DNA of 64,000 nucleotides, from positions 1,269,001 to 1,333,000 of the forward strand of contig NZ_CP081155.1 in the NCBI RefSeq assembly GCF_025141175.1. Reading direction: 5' to 3'. The translations under genes and the position numbers were made by a program. The DNA comes from Jannaschia sp. M317. Its GTDB lineage: Bacteria > Pseudomonadota > Alphaproteobacteria > Rhodobacterales > Rhodobacteraceae. The number at the start of each line of letters is the position of its first letter. The first letter of the stretch is position 1. Positions 1-7,483 of the stretch are shown here, one piece after another. Under the pieces are notes generated by a model that saw only the letters and a list, made by a program, of their open reading frames with translations, was not told the DNA's origin and made no database searches.

Positions 1-165
1 GACAGGGCCCGTCCGCAACGGCCCGCGTGCAGATCCTCGCGTCCGTCTAAGCAGCGACCAATCTAGGAGACGCGGGTCACGTCACCCCGCCGCCCCCAAC
101 GAATTGCCGAGACACTAGCGGACGCCTCAAACCGGATAAGATCCACGCAAGCAATAGGGGCATGA

Positions 166-210
166 TGGTGGCGGTGCAGGGACTTGAACCCCGGACACGC
201 GGATTATGAT
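166..210. repeat. Distal att repeat (half tRNA-Met)
   Basis: This copy is identical over 45 bp to 5828-5872; the match breaks at 165/5827 and 211/5873. It corresponds to the tRNA CCA end, acceptor 3' strand, T arm, variable region and the 3' part of the anticodon arm through the anticodon loop. It cannot encode a full tRNA. It marks the far end of the island; 1-165 would then be the original chromosomal flank and shows no gene I can support. Confidence 0.85.
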
Positions 211-437
211 GACGCGGACAGTATGGCATAACAGTATGTTACGACCGTTTGTCTAAATCGGTGTCTAACTTTTGTAACGGACTGATAACAGGATGTTTTG
301 TGATCTGAGCGGGATCAGTATCCGTTGGTCGAGAGCGTGTGCATGCTTCCACGTTGTGCTCGAACCGTGCTCAGACCCAAGGACATCGATGACGAAGAGG
401 GTCGCCACAGCTCAACGCTCACCCAATAAAAGCGCTC
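211..437. other. Non-coding island edge next to the att repeat
   Basis: No supported gene lies between the distal att repeat and the RTX stop codon. The stretch is more AT-rich than the chromosome. It holds two direct repeats of ACAGTATG (218-225 and 231-238) and two copies of GTCTAA near 250 and 264. Repeats just inside an att core are where integrase arm-type or excisionase sites are found, but assigning these to that role is inference. The short plus-strand ORF at 293-481 has no ribosome binding site and runs into the RTX gene, so I do not call it. Confidence 0.4.
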
Positions 438-2384
438 TTAGGCCAAGAGGTCGAAGTCCTGTCCCGCGATCCGCAGCGTGATCTCGTCGTTGCCCATGCC
501 GTCGACCAATGCCCAAAGGATCTGGCCGGAGGGTTTGAAGATCACGAAGGCCTCGTCGACGCCCGCTGCGCCTGCGTTGGCTGTGTTGGCCTGGTTCACC
601 TGGAACTGGTCAATAGTTGCACTGCCGCCAAACTGCAGCACGTCGCCCTCGGCAAAGCTGTAGTCCTGGATCCAGTCGCTGCCGTGATCCCGAATGCCGA
701 GATGGAAGAAGCGATCCGCGTCTGCACCGCCATTGACCCGATCCGACCCGAACCCGCCATTGATGAAATCGAACCCGTCGCCACCGACGATCAGGTCCCC
801 GAACGCGCTGCCGGTCAAGGTGTCGTCGCCGGTGCCACCTATCACCGTATCGGTCCCGAACCCGCCTGCTATGTTGTCGTTCCCTGCATCCCCTCGCAGT
901 TCATCATTGCCGAAGCCGCCGTCGATGTTGTCGTCGCCGTCACCGCCGTAGATCACGTCGCGCAGGTCGGAGTCCGTGTCTCCTCCCACGAGCAGATCGT
1001 TGCCGATGCCGCCGATCAGAGTGTCGTTGCCGTCGCCACCACGAAGTGTATCGTTGCCGGCGTCGCCGCTCAGCCGGTCGTTGCCGCCGTCGCCGGACAG
1101 GTCGTCATTGCCGCCGCCCCCCGCGATGGTGTCGTTGCCGTCAGACCCGACATAACTTTCGTCGGCATCGGTGCCGGTCCACACATCGTCCCCAACAGTG
1201 CCTGCAACGGGAACTGAAAAGAACTGGCCGAAAACGCCCTTGCCGTTGTGATCGCCAATCAAGCCATTATTGTCTCCCATTGTCCAGGCGATTGCCACAC
1301 CGCCTTGTGTGCTGGTGGCCATAGCCGGCGAGCGCTGCCAATCCTCTACAAAGGTATTGACCACTTGTTCCGTGCCGACCGGCGTACCGGTCGCGTCAAA
1401 ACGTTGGGTCGCGATATCGCCAAGCTGGGTGGCGTGATAGGTTTCCCACGTCGCCTGAAAGCCGCCATCGGGCAGCGCGGAAAGCTGAACATTATGCTGA
1501 TCCCCAACGGTGATCGTATTGACCAGGAACTCGCCCCCCAGCGCGAGGCCGTCCGCGTCAAAGCGTTGCGCCCAAATGCCGTTAGCGTCGGTATCGTCGC
1601 CGTGGCCAAAAGACATCCACGCCACGACGAAACCACCGCCCGTAAGCCCGGTGACAGATGGCAATCCCTGATTCATATCGCTAAAGGTGTTGACGTGAAA
1701 TTCCCCCCCCACACGTTCGGACAGGTTGTTGTAGCGCTGGCCAAAGATATCCCGCCGCACAAAGCCGTCCTGGCCATCGGACTGCCAGACCACCACATAG
1801 CCACCGTCGCTAAGGGCCGCGATATCGGGATAGTCCTGATTGTTGGTGGTCGTGGTGTTGACGCGGAAATCCGGGCCCAGACTGATGCCCGTCGCCGAAA
1901 GTTGCTGGACGACAACACCCGCTTGCGATCCGTCCCACGACCACGTCGCGGCACTGACGATGCTGCCATCTATCAACGTTGCCAGTTTCGAGTAGTGGGT
2001 GTTGTAAATCATACTGAACATTTCGCCGACCGGATCGTCATCGGCGTCAAACAACTGGATCCGGACGGTGTTGTAGTTGGTCCAGCTGACCGCATAACCG
2101 CCATCGGCTAGCCCGGTCACGTTGGGCTGCGTGTTGTTGTACAGATCGGTTGTGTTGGCCACGAATTCCGGTGCCAAAGGCTGCCCCTGACCGTTGTATC
2201 GCTGGGCGATGATCCCGTCATAGGCATATCCGTTGGGGTTTTCCGCATCCTGATCTTCGGATTGCCAGGCAATGACAAAACCGCCGTTGCTCAACGCCGC
2301 GACCGCAGGATAGTCCTGATGTCCGGTTGCAAAAGTGTTGATCTGGGTTCCTATTCCGGCGGGAATGATTGCATGGCTCGGCAT
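438..2384 (-). CDS. RTX-repeat secreted protein with type I secretion-like C-terminus
   Basis: The 648-residue product has two parts. Residues ~15-390 hold about seven tandem repeats of ~50 residues with the pattern QR(Y/F)...G...EF.VNT followed by L.DGGF.V.W, probably a beta-propeller-like or beta-rich surface. Residues ~395-555 are glycine/aspartate nonapeptides of the GGxGND type, which bind calcium in RTX proteins. The last ~90 residues resemble the C-terminal secretion region of type I substrates. The ATG at 2384 is preceded by AAGGAG; the upstream in-frame ATG at 2408 has no such site. No ABC exporter or membrane-fusion gene is nearby, so export would need machinery elsewhere. It is the only apparent cargo of its kind in the island; a role in adhesion, biofilm or toxicity cannot be told from sequence. 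Confidence 0.85.
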   Translation of the reverse strand: MPSHAIIPAGIGTQINTFATGHQDYPAVAALSNGGFVIAWQSEDQDAENPNGYAYDGIIAQRYNGQGQPLAPEFVANTTDLYNNTQPNVTGLADGGYAVSWTNYNTVRIQLFDADDDPVGEMFSMIYNTHYSKLATLIDGSIVSAATWSWDGSQAGVVVQQLSATGISLGPDFRVNTTTTNNQDYPDIAALSDGGYVVVWQSDGQDGFVRRDIFGQRYNNLSERVGGEFHVNTFSDMNQGLPSVTGLTGGGFVVAWMSFGHGDDTDANGIWAQRFDADGLALGGEFLVNTITVGDQHNVQLSALPDGGFQATWETYHATQLGDIATQRFDATGTPVGTEQVVNTFVEDWQRSPAMATSTQGGVAIAWTMGDNNGLIGDHNGKGVFGQFFSVPVAGTVGDDVWTGTDADESYVGSDGNDTIAGGGGNDDLSGDGGNDRLSGDAGNDTLRGGDGNDTLIGGIGNDLLVGGDTDSDLRDVIYGGDGDDNIDGGFGNDELRGDAGNDNIAGGFGTDTVIGGTGDDTLTGSAFGDLIVGGDGFDFINGGFGSDRVNGGADADRFFHLGIRDHGSDWIQDYSFAEGDVLQFGGSATIDQFQVNQANTANAGAAGVDEAFVIFKPSGQILWALVDGMGNDEITLRIAGQDFDLLA

Positions 2385-2547
2385 GGGCTTCTCCTTAAAA
2401 CCGTTCACGGAGGACGATAAGCTGTCACATGCGCTATATAAGTTGTGTTCGATGGCAACATTGAGCTACGTCAAGACGGACCGGGTAGCGCTTGGTGCCG
2501 CCCAAACAGCCCGCACAGCGATGTGCCGGTCGCAAATTGGTCAGCGA

Positions 2548-2703
2548 TCAATCGGCCATGACCTCGGGCAGTTCGATGCCGCTTAGGAAGGTCACCAGAT
2601 AGCAGGCCAGCGCGTGCAGTTGCAGCCGCACCTCGTTGTCGCCGAACCACCTGCAGGACCGCCGCGTCCAGAGGACCGCATCCATGCCCTGGAGATAGGC
2701 TCT
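2548..2703 (-). pseudogene. IS1380-family transposase, C-terminal fragment
   Basis: About 51 codons read through in one minus-strand frame and contain FGDNEVRLQLHALA, very like the conserved C-terminal block of IS1380-family transposases (FGDNAVRLQLHALAYNL as I remember it). The frame is closed upstream by a stop at 2704-2706 and ends at a TGA at 2548-2550. The rest of the transposase and the terminal repeats are absent, so this is a remnant. It shows that the island has hosted at least three insertion sequence types. The rest of 2385-2866 holds the RTX leader on the left and two palindromes on the right; I see no other gene. Confidence 0.65.
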
Positions 2704-2775
2704 TCATATCTTCGCAGAGCTAAAATCTAATCTGAACAGCCTAAGATACGCTTTGTTACAGATGGTTACCGGGAG

Positions 2776-2814
2776 TTTTCAAATTTGAAAATTTCTCAAA
2801 ACTGGTTGTCAACC
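2776..2814. promoter_or_regulatory. Two palindromes upstream of the coupled small genes
   Basis: A perfect 16-bp palindrome, TTTTCAAATTTGAAAA, lies at 2776-2791. A second inverted repeat, GGTTG-T-CAACC, lies at 2804-2814. Both are within 91 bp upstream of the start codon at 2867, and the AT-rich palindrome contrasts with the surrounding GC-rich DNA. Such sites often bind a dimeric regulator, and small coupled gene pairs are often self-regulated, but no DNA-binding domain is recognised here. Role inferred. Confidence 0.45.
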
Positions 2815-2866
2815 TGGACCTGCCGTCTATGCGTGCTCGTGACTATCCCCCACATCAGGAGAGTAC

Positions 2867-3076
2867 ATGAACGTACGGGAGAAGACCCAGACGCGTCTGG
2901 ACACGTTGGAAACGCAGTTGAAAGCAGGTGACCATCTTCAGTCAGCGGAGGACGTAATCGCGGTGCTGACGACCATCGCGTCGGTGTCGAAGTTCTGGCG
3001 TGTCCTGACGGACGACGAGCGAGACTTCGTGAACGCAGCGAAGATGGCAGTAGAAGAAGGCCTCGAGTGGAAATGA
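2867..3076 (+). CDS. Small unknown protein, first gene of a coupled pair
   Basis: This 69-residue ORF starts at an ATG with a good ribosome binding site (AGGAG, 6 bases upstream). Its TGA overlaps the ATG of the next gene (ATGA at 3073-3076), which is typical of translational coupling. The product is acidic and probably all-helical, with the sequences SVSKFWRVLTDDERDFV and AVEEGLEW near its end. I do not recognise the family. Its partner is broken by insertion sequences, so any two-component function is lost here. A toxin-antitoxin, defence or phage-derived role is possible from the arrangement alone, with nothing stronger to support it. Confidence 0.6.
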   Translation: MNVREKTQTRLDTLETQLKAGDHLQSAEDVIAVLTTIASVSKFWRVLTDDERDFVNAAKMAVEEGLEWK

Positions 3077-3250
3077 CGCGTGACCAATCGACCAAGCGTG
3101 TGTGCGACCTCTTCCAGCTCGCCCCGAAGAACTGGGGGTATCGCGGCGACCCCGTCTTGTGGTGGCGACTGAGAGATCGGTTCGATGACACGCTGTTTGA
3201 ACCGCACCGGGTTTGCCGGAGGCTCCAACTCATGAGTAGGATGGAGCACG

Positions 3251-3575
3251 ATGAACCAGACAACAAACAAGTACACGCCAGAAGTCCGCGAACGCGCGGT
3301 ACGGATGGTTTTGATTGGCGCAGGGCAGCATGAGAGCCGTTGGGCTGATTGTGTCGATATCGTCGAAGATCGGCTGTGCGCCGCAAACGCTGAACGAATG
3401 GGTCAAGAAGGTCGAGGTTGATACAGGTCAGCGCGGGGGTGTCACAACCGAGATGGCCGAGAAGATGAAGGCGTTGGAACGCGAGAACCGCGAGTTGAAA
3501 CAGGCCAACGAGATCCTTCGCAAAGCCTCCGCATATTTTGCTCAGGCGGAGCTCGACCGCCCGTTCAAGAAATGA
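3251..3575 (+). pseudogene. IS3-family OrfA, frameshifted
   Basis: The ATG at 3251 has a GGAG site and starts MNQTTNKYTPEVRERAVRMV, the normal beginning of this OrfA type. The frame is then lost around 3309-3346: short stretches of the expected sequence appear in different frames, and the helix-turn-helix part ([18 protein letters not shown]) plus the leucine-zipper-like part ([20 protein letters not shown]) continue in the frame that ends at 3575. At least one net frameshift therefore splits the protein. OrfA normally binds the IS ends and is joined to OrfB by programmed frameshifting, so this copy should not make a complete OrfAB transposase. Confidence 0.8.
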
Positions 3576-4468
3576 TCCGCTTCATCAACGATCACCGCGC
3601 GGATCATGGGGTCGAGCCGATTTGCGGGGTTCTGCCGATTGCCCCAGCGACGTTCTACGACAACATGGCCAAGCAGGCCGATCCGTCGCGGTGGTCGGAT
3701 CGTGCCAAGCGTGATGAGCAACTCAAGCCCGAGATTGAACGGGTCTTTGAGGAGAACCTCAAGGTCTATGGCGTTCGCAAAGTCTGGCACCAGATGCGCA
3801 GAGAAGGCTTTGACGTTGCGCGCTGCACCGTCGCGCGTTTGATGAAGGATATCGGGATCGAAGGTGTCATTCGTGGCAAGAGACCCAGGACAACAATCCC
3901 CGATAAGGTGCTGCCGTGTCCTTTGGATCGCGTGAACCGTCAATTCCACGCGCCTGCACCTAACCTGCTGTGGGTCAGTGACTTCACCTATGTCGCGACC
4001 TGGCAGGGGTTTGTTTACGTCGCCTTCGTCATCGACGTCTTTGCACGCAGGATCGTCGGATGGCGGGCCAGCCGAACAGCACATGCAGGCTTTGTCCTGG
4101 ATGCTTTGGAACAAGCCATTCATCAACGCAGGCCGGCACAAGACCAACTGGTTCATCACTCGGATCGCGGGTCGCAATACCTATCAATCAAGTACACCGA
4201 ACGGCTGGCTGAAGCCAAAATTGCCCCATCGGTCGGCAGCGTCGGCGACTCGTATGACAATGCCTTGGTCGAGACGATCATGTTCAAAGCAGAAGTCGTT
4301 CACAGACGCGGGCCATGGCGCAGCTTTGAAGCCGTCGAATATGCCACCCTCGAATGGGTCGATTGGTTCAACAACCGACGCTTGCTGGAGCCTATCGGGA
4401 ATATTCCGCCAGCCGAAGCAGAGGCAAACTTCTATGCAGCTCTGGAAAGAACAAACATGGCCGCGTAA
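3572..4468 (+). CDS. IS3-family OrfB transposase (rve/DDE domain)
   Basis: This 298-residue ORF starts on the ATG that overlaps the orfA stop codon. It carries the three DDE catalytic residues of the retroviral-integrase fold: Asp in VSDFTYVAT, Asp in HHSDRGSQY, and Glu in DNALVETIM. The usual sequence after the glutamate in this family is ETINGLFKAE (from memory); here it is ETIMFKAE, which suggests a 6-bp in-frame deletion beside the active site. Length is otherwise normal. Activity is doubtful because of this deletion and the broken orfA. Confidence 0.9.
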   Translation: MIRFINDHRADHGVEPICGVLPIAPATFYDNMAKQADPSRWSDRAKRDEQLKPEIERVFEENLKVYGVRKVWHQMRREGFDVARCTVARLMKDIGIEGVIRGKRPRTTIPDKVLPCPLDRVNRQFHAPAPNLLWVSDFTYVATWQGFVYVAFVIDVFARRIVGWRASRTAHAGFVLDALEQAIHQRRPAQDQLVHHSDRGSQYLSIKYTERLAEAKIAPSVGSVGDSYDNALVETIMFKAEVVHRRGPWRSFEAVEYATLEWVDWFNNRRLLEPIGNIPPAEAEANFYAALERTNMAA

Positions 4469-4721
4469 CTAAGACAAATCAGCCTCCGGCAAACCCGGCG
4501 CGGTTCAGTTGCCCGAGACCGTCAACGCCTTCGTAGACATGATTGATGCGGCGTTTCGGGGGGAGGTCGGCGCAGGCATCTTGGCGCTGAACGAAGCACA
4601 TGTGCCGGAGTTGCGGACTGGGGGCATGTCGTCGGGCATGGTGAGCGGTGACTTCTGGCGCGACACTGCTCTGCCGACGTTGATGGACCGGTTCATGCGG
4701 GAGCGTGATTTGCGGCGGGTG

Positions 4722-5812
4722 GCTTTGTTGCGCAAATCGGTTGAGGGGATTCATCTTTTGAATCCAGTGTGATAGATGGAGGGCGTGAGCAGTTGGACGC
4801 AAACGAAGTACAAGACCACGAACTGGCCTTCGTACAACACCGCACTGAGGCAACGCGGATCGCTTTCAATCTGGTTTGATCCCGGGATGATCTGGGTGCC
4901 TCCGCCAAGCGGTAAGCGTGGTCGACAGCAGCAATTCAGTGATGCGGCCATCCAGACTTGCCTGTCGATGAAAGTTCTTTTTGGGATGCCGCTCCGGCAG
5001 ACCACAGGTTTCGTTGAAAGTCTCCTGCGGCTGGCTGGCCTGAACTGGGCCGTACCGGATTTCAGCACCCTTTGTCGGCGTCAGAGAACCCTGGACGTGA
5101 GCCTACCCTTTCGCGGCGGCACCGGCCCACTGAACCTCCTCATCGACAGCACCGGCATCAAGGCTGAGGGTGAAGGCGAGGGGAACGCCCGCAAGCATGG
5201 CGGCCCAAAGCGCCGCATCTGGCGCAAGATACACATCAGGATCGACGAAGAAACGCTGGAAGTTCGCGCCGTCGAAATCACCACCAGCAATGTCGGTGAC
5301 GCGCCAATACTGTCAGAGTTGCTCAATCAAATCCCAACCGATCAGACCATCGGGTCAGTGACCGCCGACGGGGCCTGTGACACGCGCAAATGCCATGATG
5401 CGATTGCTGCCCGGAATGCCCATGCGGTCATCCCTCCGCGCAAGAACGCCAAGCCCTGGAAACCCAGCAGCGCCGGTGCCATAGCCCGCAACGAGGCCGT
5501 CAACGCATCGCGATACCTCGGCCGCGCAATCTGGCGACCCCTCTCGGCAGCATCCTTCGGATGCGCCTGCCGGGCAATGGATGGAGCGGATACCACCGAC
5601 GAAGTCGTGTCGAAACCAAGATGCATTGTGTGAAGTTGCTGGGGCAGAGCCTCATGGCGCGGGACTTCGACCGCCAGATCGCAGAAATCCAAATCCGTGT
5701 TGCCGTCCTCAACAAGTACACCGCTCTTGGCATACCTGTTACTGAGGCCGTAGGCTAATTCCGTCCGGGGAAAGGGGAAGTGCGCTCACCCCCAGATTTG
5801 TGCAACAAAGCC
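4722..5812 (+). mobile_element. IS5-family insertion sequence, 1091 bp
   Basis: The left end, GGCTTTGTTGCGCAAATC at 4722-4739, matches the inverse of the right end at 5795-5812 with one mismatch, and both look like the GGCTTTGTTGCACAA termini common in IS5-family elements. A transposase frame fills the inside. I find no target duplication: the bases just outside are GGT on the left and TGA on the right. Missing duplications fit a deletion or recombination next to the element. The right end is only 15 bp from the tRNA-side att repeat, which may explain the loss of the island integrase and of the 3' end of the gene at 3073. Confidence 0.88.
4776..5758 (+). pseudogene. IS5-family transposase, split by a ~41-bp insertion
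   Basis: Frame 4776-5633 encodes the N-terminal three quarters: an IS5-type start (TTNWPSYNTALRQRGSL) and two catalytic aspartates (LLIDSTGIK and TADGACDTRK). The expected C-terminus (WSGYHRRSRVETKMHCVKLLG, with the catalytic glutamate) is in another frame and ends at 5758. Between IWR (ends 5537) and WSGYH (begins 5582) are 44 bases where one codon is expected, so about 41 bases were inserted, shifting the frame. The inserted DNA holds a perfect hairpin, GCATCC-TTC-GGATGC, at 5550-5564. The transposase is therefore inactive as it stands. Confidence 0.82.
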
Positions 5813-5827
5813 TGATGGGGGGGTATT

Positions 5828-5872
5828 TGGTGGCGGTGCAGGGACTTGAACCCCGGACACGCGGATTATGAT
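5828..5872. repeat. Proximal att repeat inside tRNA-Met
   Basis: This is the right copy of the 45-bp repeat that flanks the island. It starts at the tRNA CCA end and stops at the 5' edge of the seven-base anticodon loop, a usual crossover site for tyrosine integrases. Here it is joined to the intact 5' half of the tRNA, so the tRNA gene is still functional. Confidence 0.85.
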
Positions 5873-5904
5873 TCCGCTGCTCTAACCAACTGAGCTACAC
5901 CGCC
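5828..5904 (-). tRNA. tRNA-Met (anticodon CAT)
   Basis: The minus strand folds as a 77-nt tRNA with encoded CCA: acceptor stem GGCGGTG/CACCGCC, D arm with AGCTCAGTTGGTTAGAGC, anticodon stem GCGGA/TCCGC with loop ATCATAA giving anticodon CAT, and T arm with GGGTTCAAGTCCC. The GGCGG acceptor stem and the ordinary D arm fit an elongator-type tRNA rather than the initiator, which would lack the first pair; tRNA-Ile with a modified C34 is a less likely alternative. The 3' half is the target of the island. Confidence 0.93.
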
Positions 5905-6005
5905 ACTGGCGCGCGAAATACGCATACCCGAGGGGGGCGTCAAGCCCGCGCGCGCGGCTTTTCTTCGCGGTCTCTCCATGCCACCCTCCGCCCCCGGAGG
6001 CCCCC

Positions 6006-7391
6006 ATGAATACCACTCAGACCGACCCGCTTTCTGACCTGCGCGCCCTGCTTGGCGCGACCCATGTCCTGACCGGGGCAGAAACCGACCGCTTTGCCCG
6101 CGACTGGACCGGCAAGTGGCGGGCCGACCCGGTTGCGGTGGTGCGCCCCGCCGACACCGAACAGGTCGCCGCCTGCGTGCGGATTGCGGCCCGACATGGG
6201 CTGGCCATCGTTCCCGTGGGTGGCAACACCGGCCTCGTTGGGGGCACGGCCAACACCGGGGCCTTGATGATCTCGTTGGAAAGGATGACCGCGATCCGCG
6301 ACATCCGCCCCGAGGCCGGCGTCATCGTGGTCGAGGCGGGCGCCGTTCTGTCGACCATCCACGACGCCGTGGCAGAACACGGGCTGATGTTCCCGCTGAC
6401 CTTTGGCGCGCGCGGGTCCGCGCGGGTGGGGGGCTTTCTGTCGACCAACGCGGGCGGCTCCAACGTGGTGCGGTATGGGTCCACCCGCGGGCTTTGCCTG
6501 GGGTTGGAAGTGGTGCTGGCCGATGGCCGCATCCTCGATCTGATGAGCGCGCTGCGCAAGGACAACTCCGGCTACGACCTGCGCGACCTGTTCATCGGGG
6601 GCGAAGGGACGCTGGGCATCATCACCGCCGCCGTCCTGCGCCTGACGCCCACACCGCGCCACTACGCCACCGCTTTTGCCGCCGTCTCTGACCTGCCCGC
6701 CGCCCTGCGTCTTTTGCGCGCCCTGCAGCAGGCGACGGACGGTGCGGTCGAGGCCTTTGAATACATGCCGCGCGGCTACATGCAGGCCCTGTCGAAATAC
6801 CGCCCGGACCTGCGCCAGCCCTTTGCGATTCACGACCACAACGTGATGATCGACCTGGGCGGCCTCAGCCGGCCCCTGGACGAGACATTGGAAAACGTCC
6901 TGGCCCGCGCCGTCGAGCAGGGCGATGTCCTCGATGCGATGATCGCCCAGAACGCGGCCCAACGTGCGCATATCTGGGAAATGCGGGAATCCGCCGCCGA
7001 GGTGACCTTTACCCGCCTGCCCATCGTCGACAACGACGTGGCCCTGCCGCTGGATGGGGTCGGTGATTTCATCGACACCATGCGCGCCCGGCTGGACGCG
7101 ATGGACCCCGGGGCCGACGATCTGATCGTGGCGCATCTGGGCGACGGCAACGTGCACCTGACGGTCTATCCCAGCGACGACAGACAGCTGGACGCCATCC
7201 GCGAGATGATCGAAGCGGTGACCGTGGACCTGGGCGGCTCGATCAGTGCCGAACACGGCATCGGCCTGTCAAAGCTGACCACGATGACCCGGCGCAAGGA
7301 TCCGGTGGCGCTGGACGTGATGCGGGCGGTCAAACAGGCGCTCGATCCGGACAACCGGATGAATCCGGGCAAGGTGATCCCGGACGCTTAA
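6006..7391 (+). CDS. FAD-linked 2-hydroxyacid dehydrogenase (GlcD/D2HGDH-like)
   Basis: The 461-residue protein is of normal length for this family. Residues ~40-215 form a PCMH-type FAD-binding domain with VPVGGNTGLVGG, STNAGGSNVVRYG and GGEGTLGIIT; the C-terminal half is the FAD-oxidase C domain with HLGDGNVH and EHGIGLSK, which hold metal and substrate residues. Likely substrates are D-2-hydroxyglutarate, D-lactate or a similar 2-hydroxy acid; sequence does not decide. The ATG at 6006 has a GGAGG site. It is the first chromosomal gene after the tRNA and stands alone on this strand. Confidence 0.85.
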   Translation: MNTTQTDPLSDLRALLGATHVLTGAETDRFARDWTGKWRADPVAVVRPADTEQVAACVRIAARHGLAIVPVGGNTGLVGGTANTGALMISLERMTAIRDIRPEAGVIVVEAGAVLSTIHDAVAEHGLMFPLTFGARGSARVGGFLSTNAGGSNVVRYGSTRGLCLGLEVVLADGRILDLMSALRKDNSGYDLRDLFIGGEGTLGIITAAVLRLTPTPRHYATAFAAVSDLPAALRLLRALQQATDGAVEAFEYMPRGYMQALSKYRPDLRQPFAIHDHNVMIDLGGLSRPLDETLENVLARAVEQGDVLDAMIAQNAAQRAHIWEMRESAAEVTFTRLPIVDNDVALPLDGVGDFIDTMRARLDAMDPGADDLIVAHLGDGNVHLTVYPSDDRQLDAIREMIEAVTVDLGGSISAEHGIGLSKLTTMTRRKDPVALDVMRAVKQALDPDNRMNPGKVIPDA

Positions 7392-7483
7392 CCTATGTTA
7401 AGGTTAACGCGCCGCCCGCGACGGCGCGTCGACCCCTGGTTTCTTCTCGGCGAAAATACTTAAATCCGACCATCCCGGCCGCG

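Larger units (their letters stand above)
3198..4507 (+). mobile_element. IS3-family insertion sequence, 1310 bp
   Basis: The ends are 27-bp inverted repeats at 3198-3224 and 4481-4507 that differ at one position (TGAACCGC[A/G]CCGGG...). They are flanked by a 3-bp direct duplication, GTT, at 3195-3197 and 4508-4510, the usual size for IS3 elements. Inside are orfA and orfB in the normal order, with orfB starting on the ATGA overlap. The orfA/orfB sequences look like the IS51-type branch (from memory). OrfA is frameshifted and OrfB has a small deletion, so this copy is probably inactive. It interrupts the gene begun at 3073. Confidence 0.92.
3073..4721 (+). pseudogene. Unknown gene interrupted by IS3 and cut by IS5
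   Basis: The frame starts at ATG 3073, overlapping the previous stop, and runs to 3197 where the IS3 element begins. Removing the IS3 element and one copy of its GTT target duplication joins 3197 to 4511 in the same frame with no stop, and the frame continues to 4721. There the left inverted repeat of the IS5 element begins; the 16 residues encoded after that point belong to the IS. The rebuilt product is about 112 residues and contains APKNWGYRGDPVLWWRLRDRF near its N-terminus and FRGEVGAGILALNE later. Its true C-terminus is probably lost. Function unknown; it forms a coupled pair with the gene at 2867. Confidence 0.75.
166..5872. mobile_element. tRNA-Met genomic island without a visible integrase
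   Basis: A perfect 45-bp direct repeat lies at 166-210 and 5828-5872. The right copy is the 3' half of an intact tRNA-Met gene, from the anticodon loop to the encoded CCA; the left copy is only that half-tRNA. This is the usual signature of tyrosine-integrase insertion into a tRNA gene. The interior holds an RTX gene, an IS1380 fragment, a coupled pair of unknown small genes, and IS3- and IS5-family elements. No integrase or excisionase is visible. The IS5 copy lies 15 bp from the tRNA-side repeat, where an integrase gene usually sits, so an IS-linked deletion may have removed it (inference). The island looks fixed. Confidence 0.8.

Noticed and set aside
4509..4772. Independent 87-codon gene starting with TTG after the IS3 element
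   Set aside because: It is the continuation of the gene at 3073 after removal of the IS3 element, and its last codons are the left end of the IS5 element.
5940..7256. 438-codon minus-strand frame opposite the FAD oxidase
   Set aside because: Shadow frame, rich in Gly/His/Val, with no family pattern; the plus-strand gene has FAD motifs and a good ribosome site.
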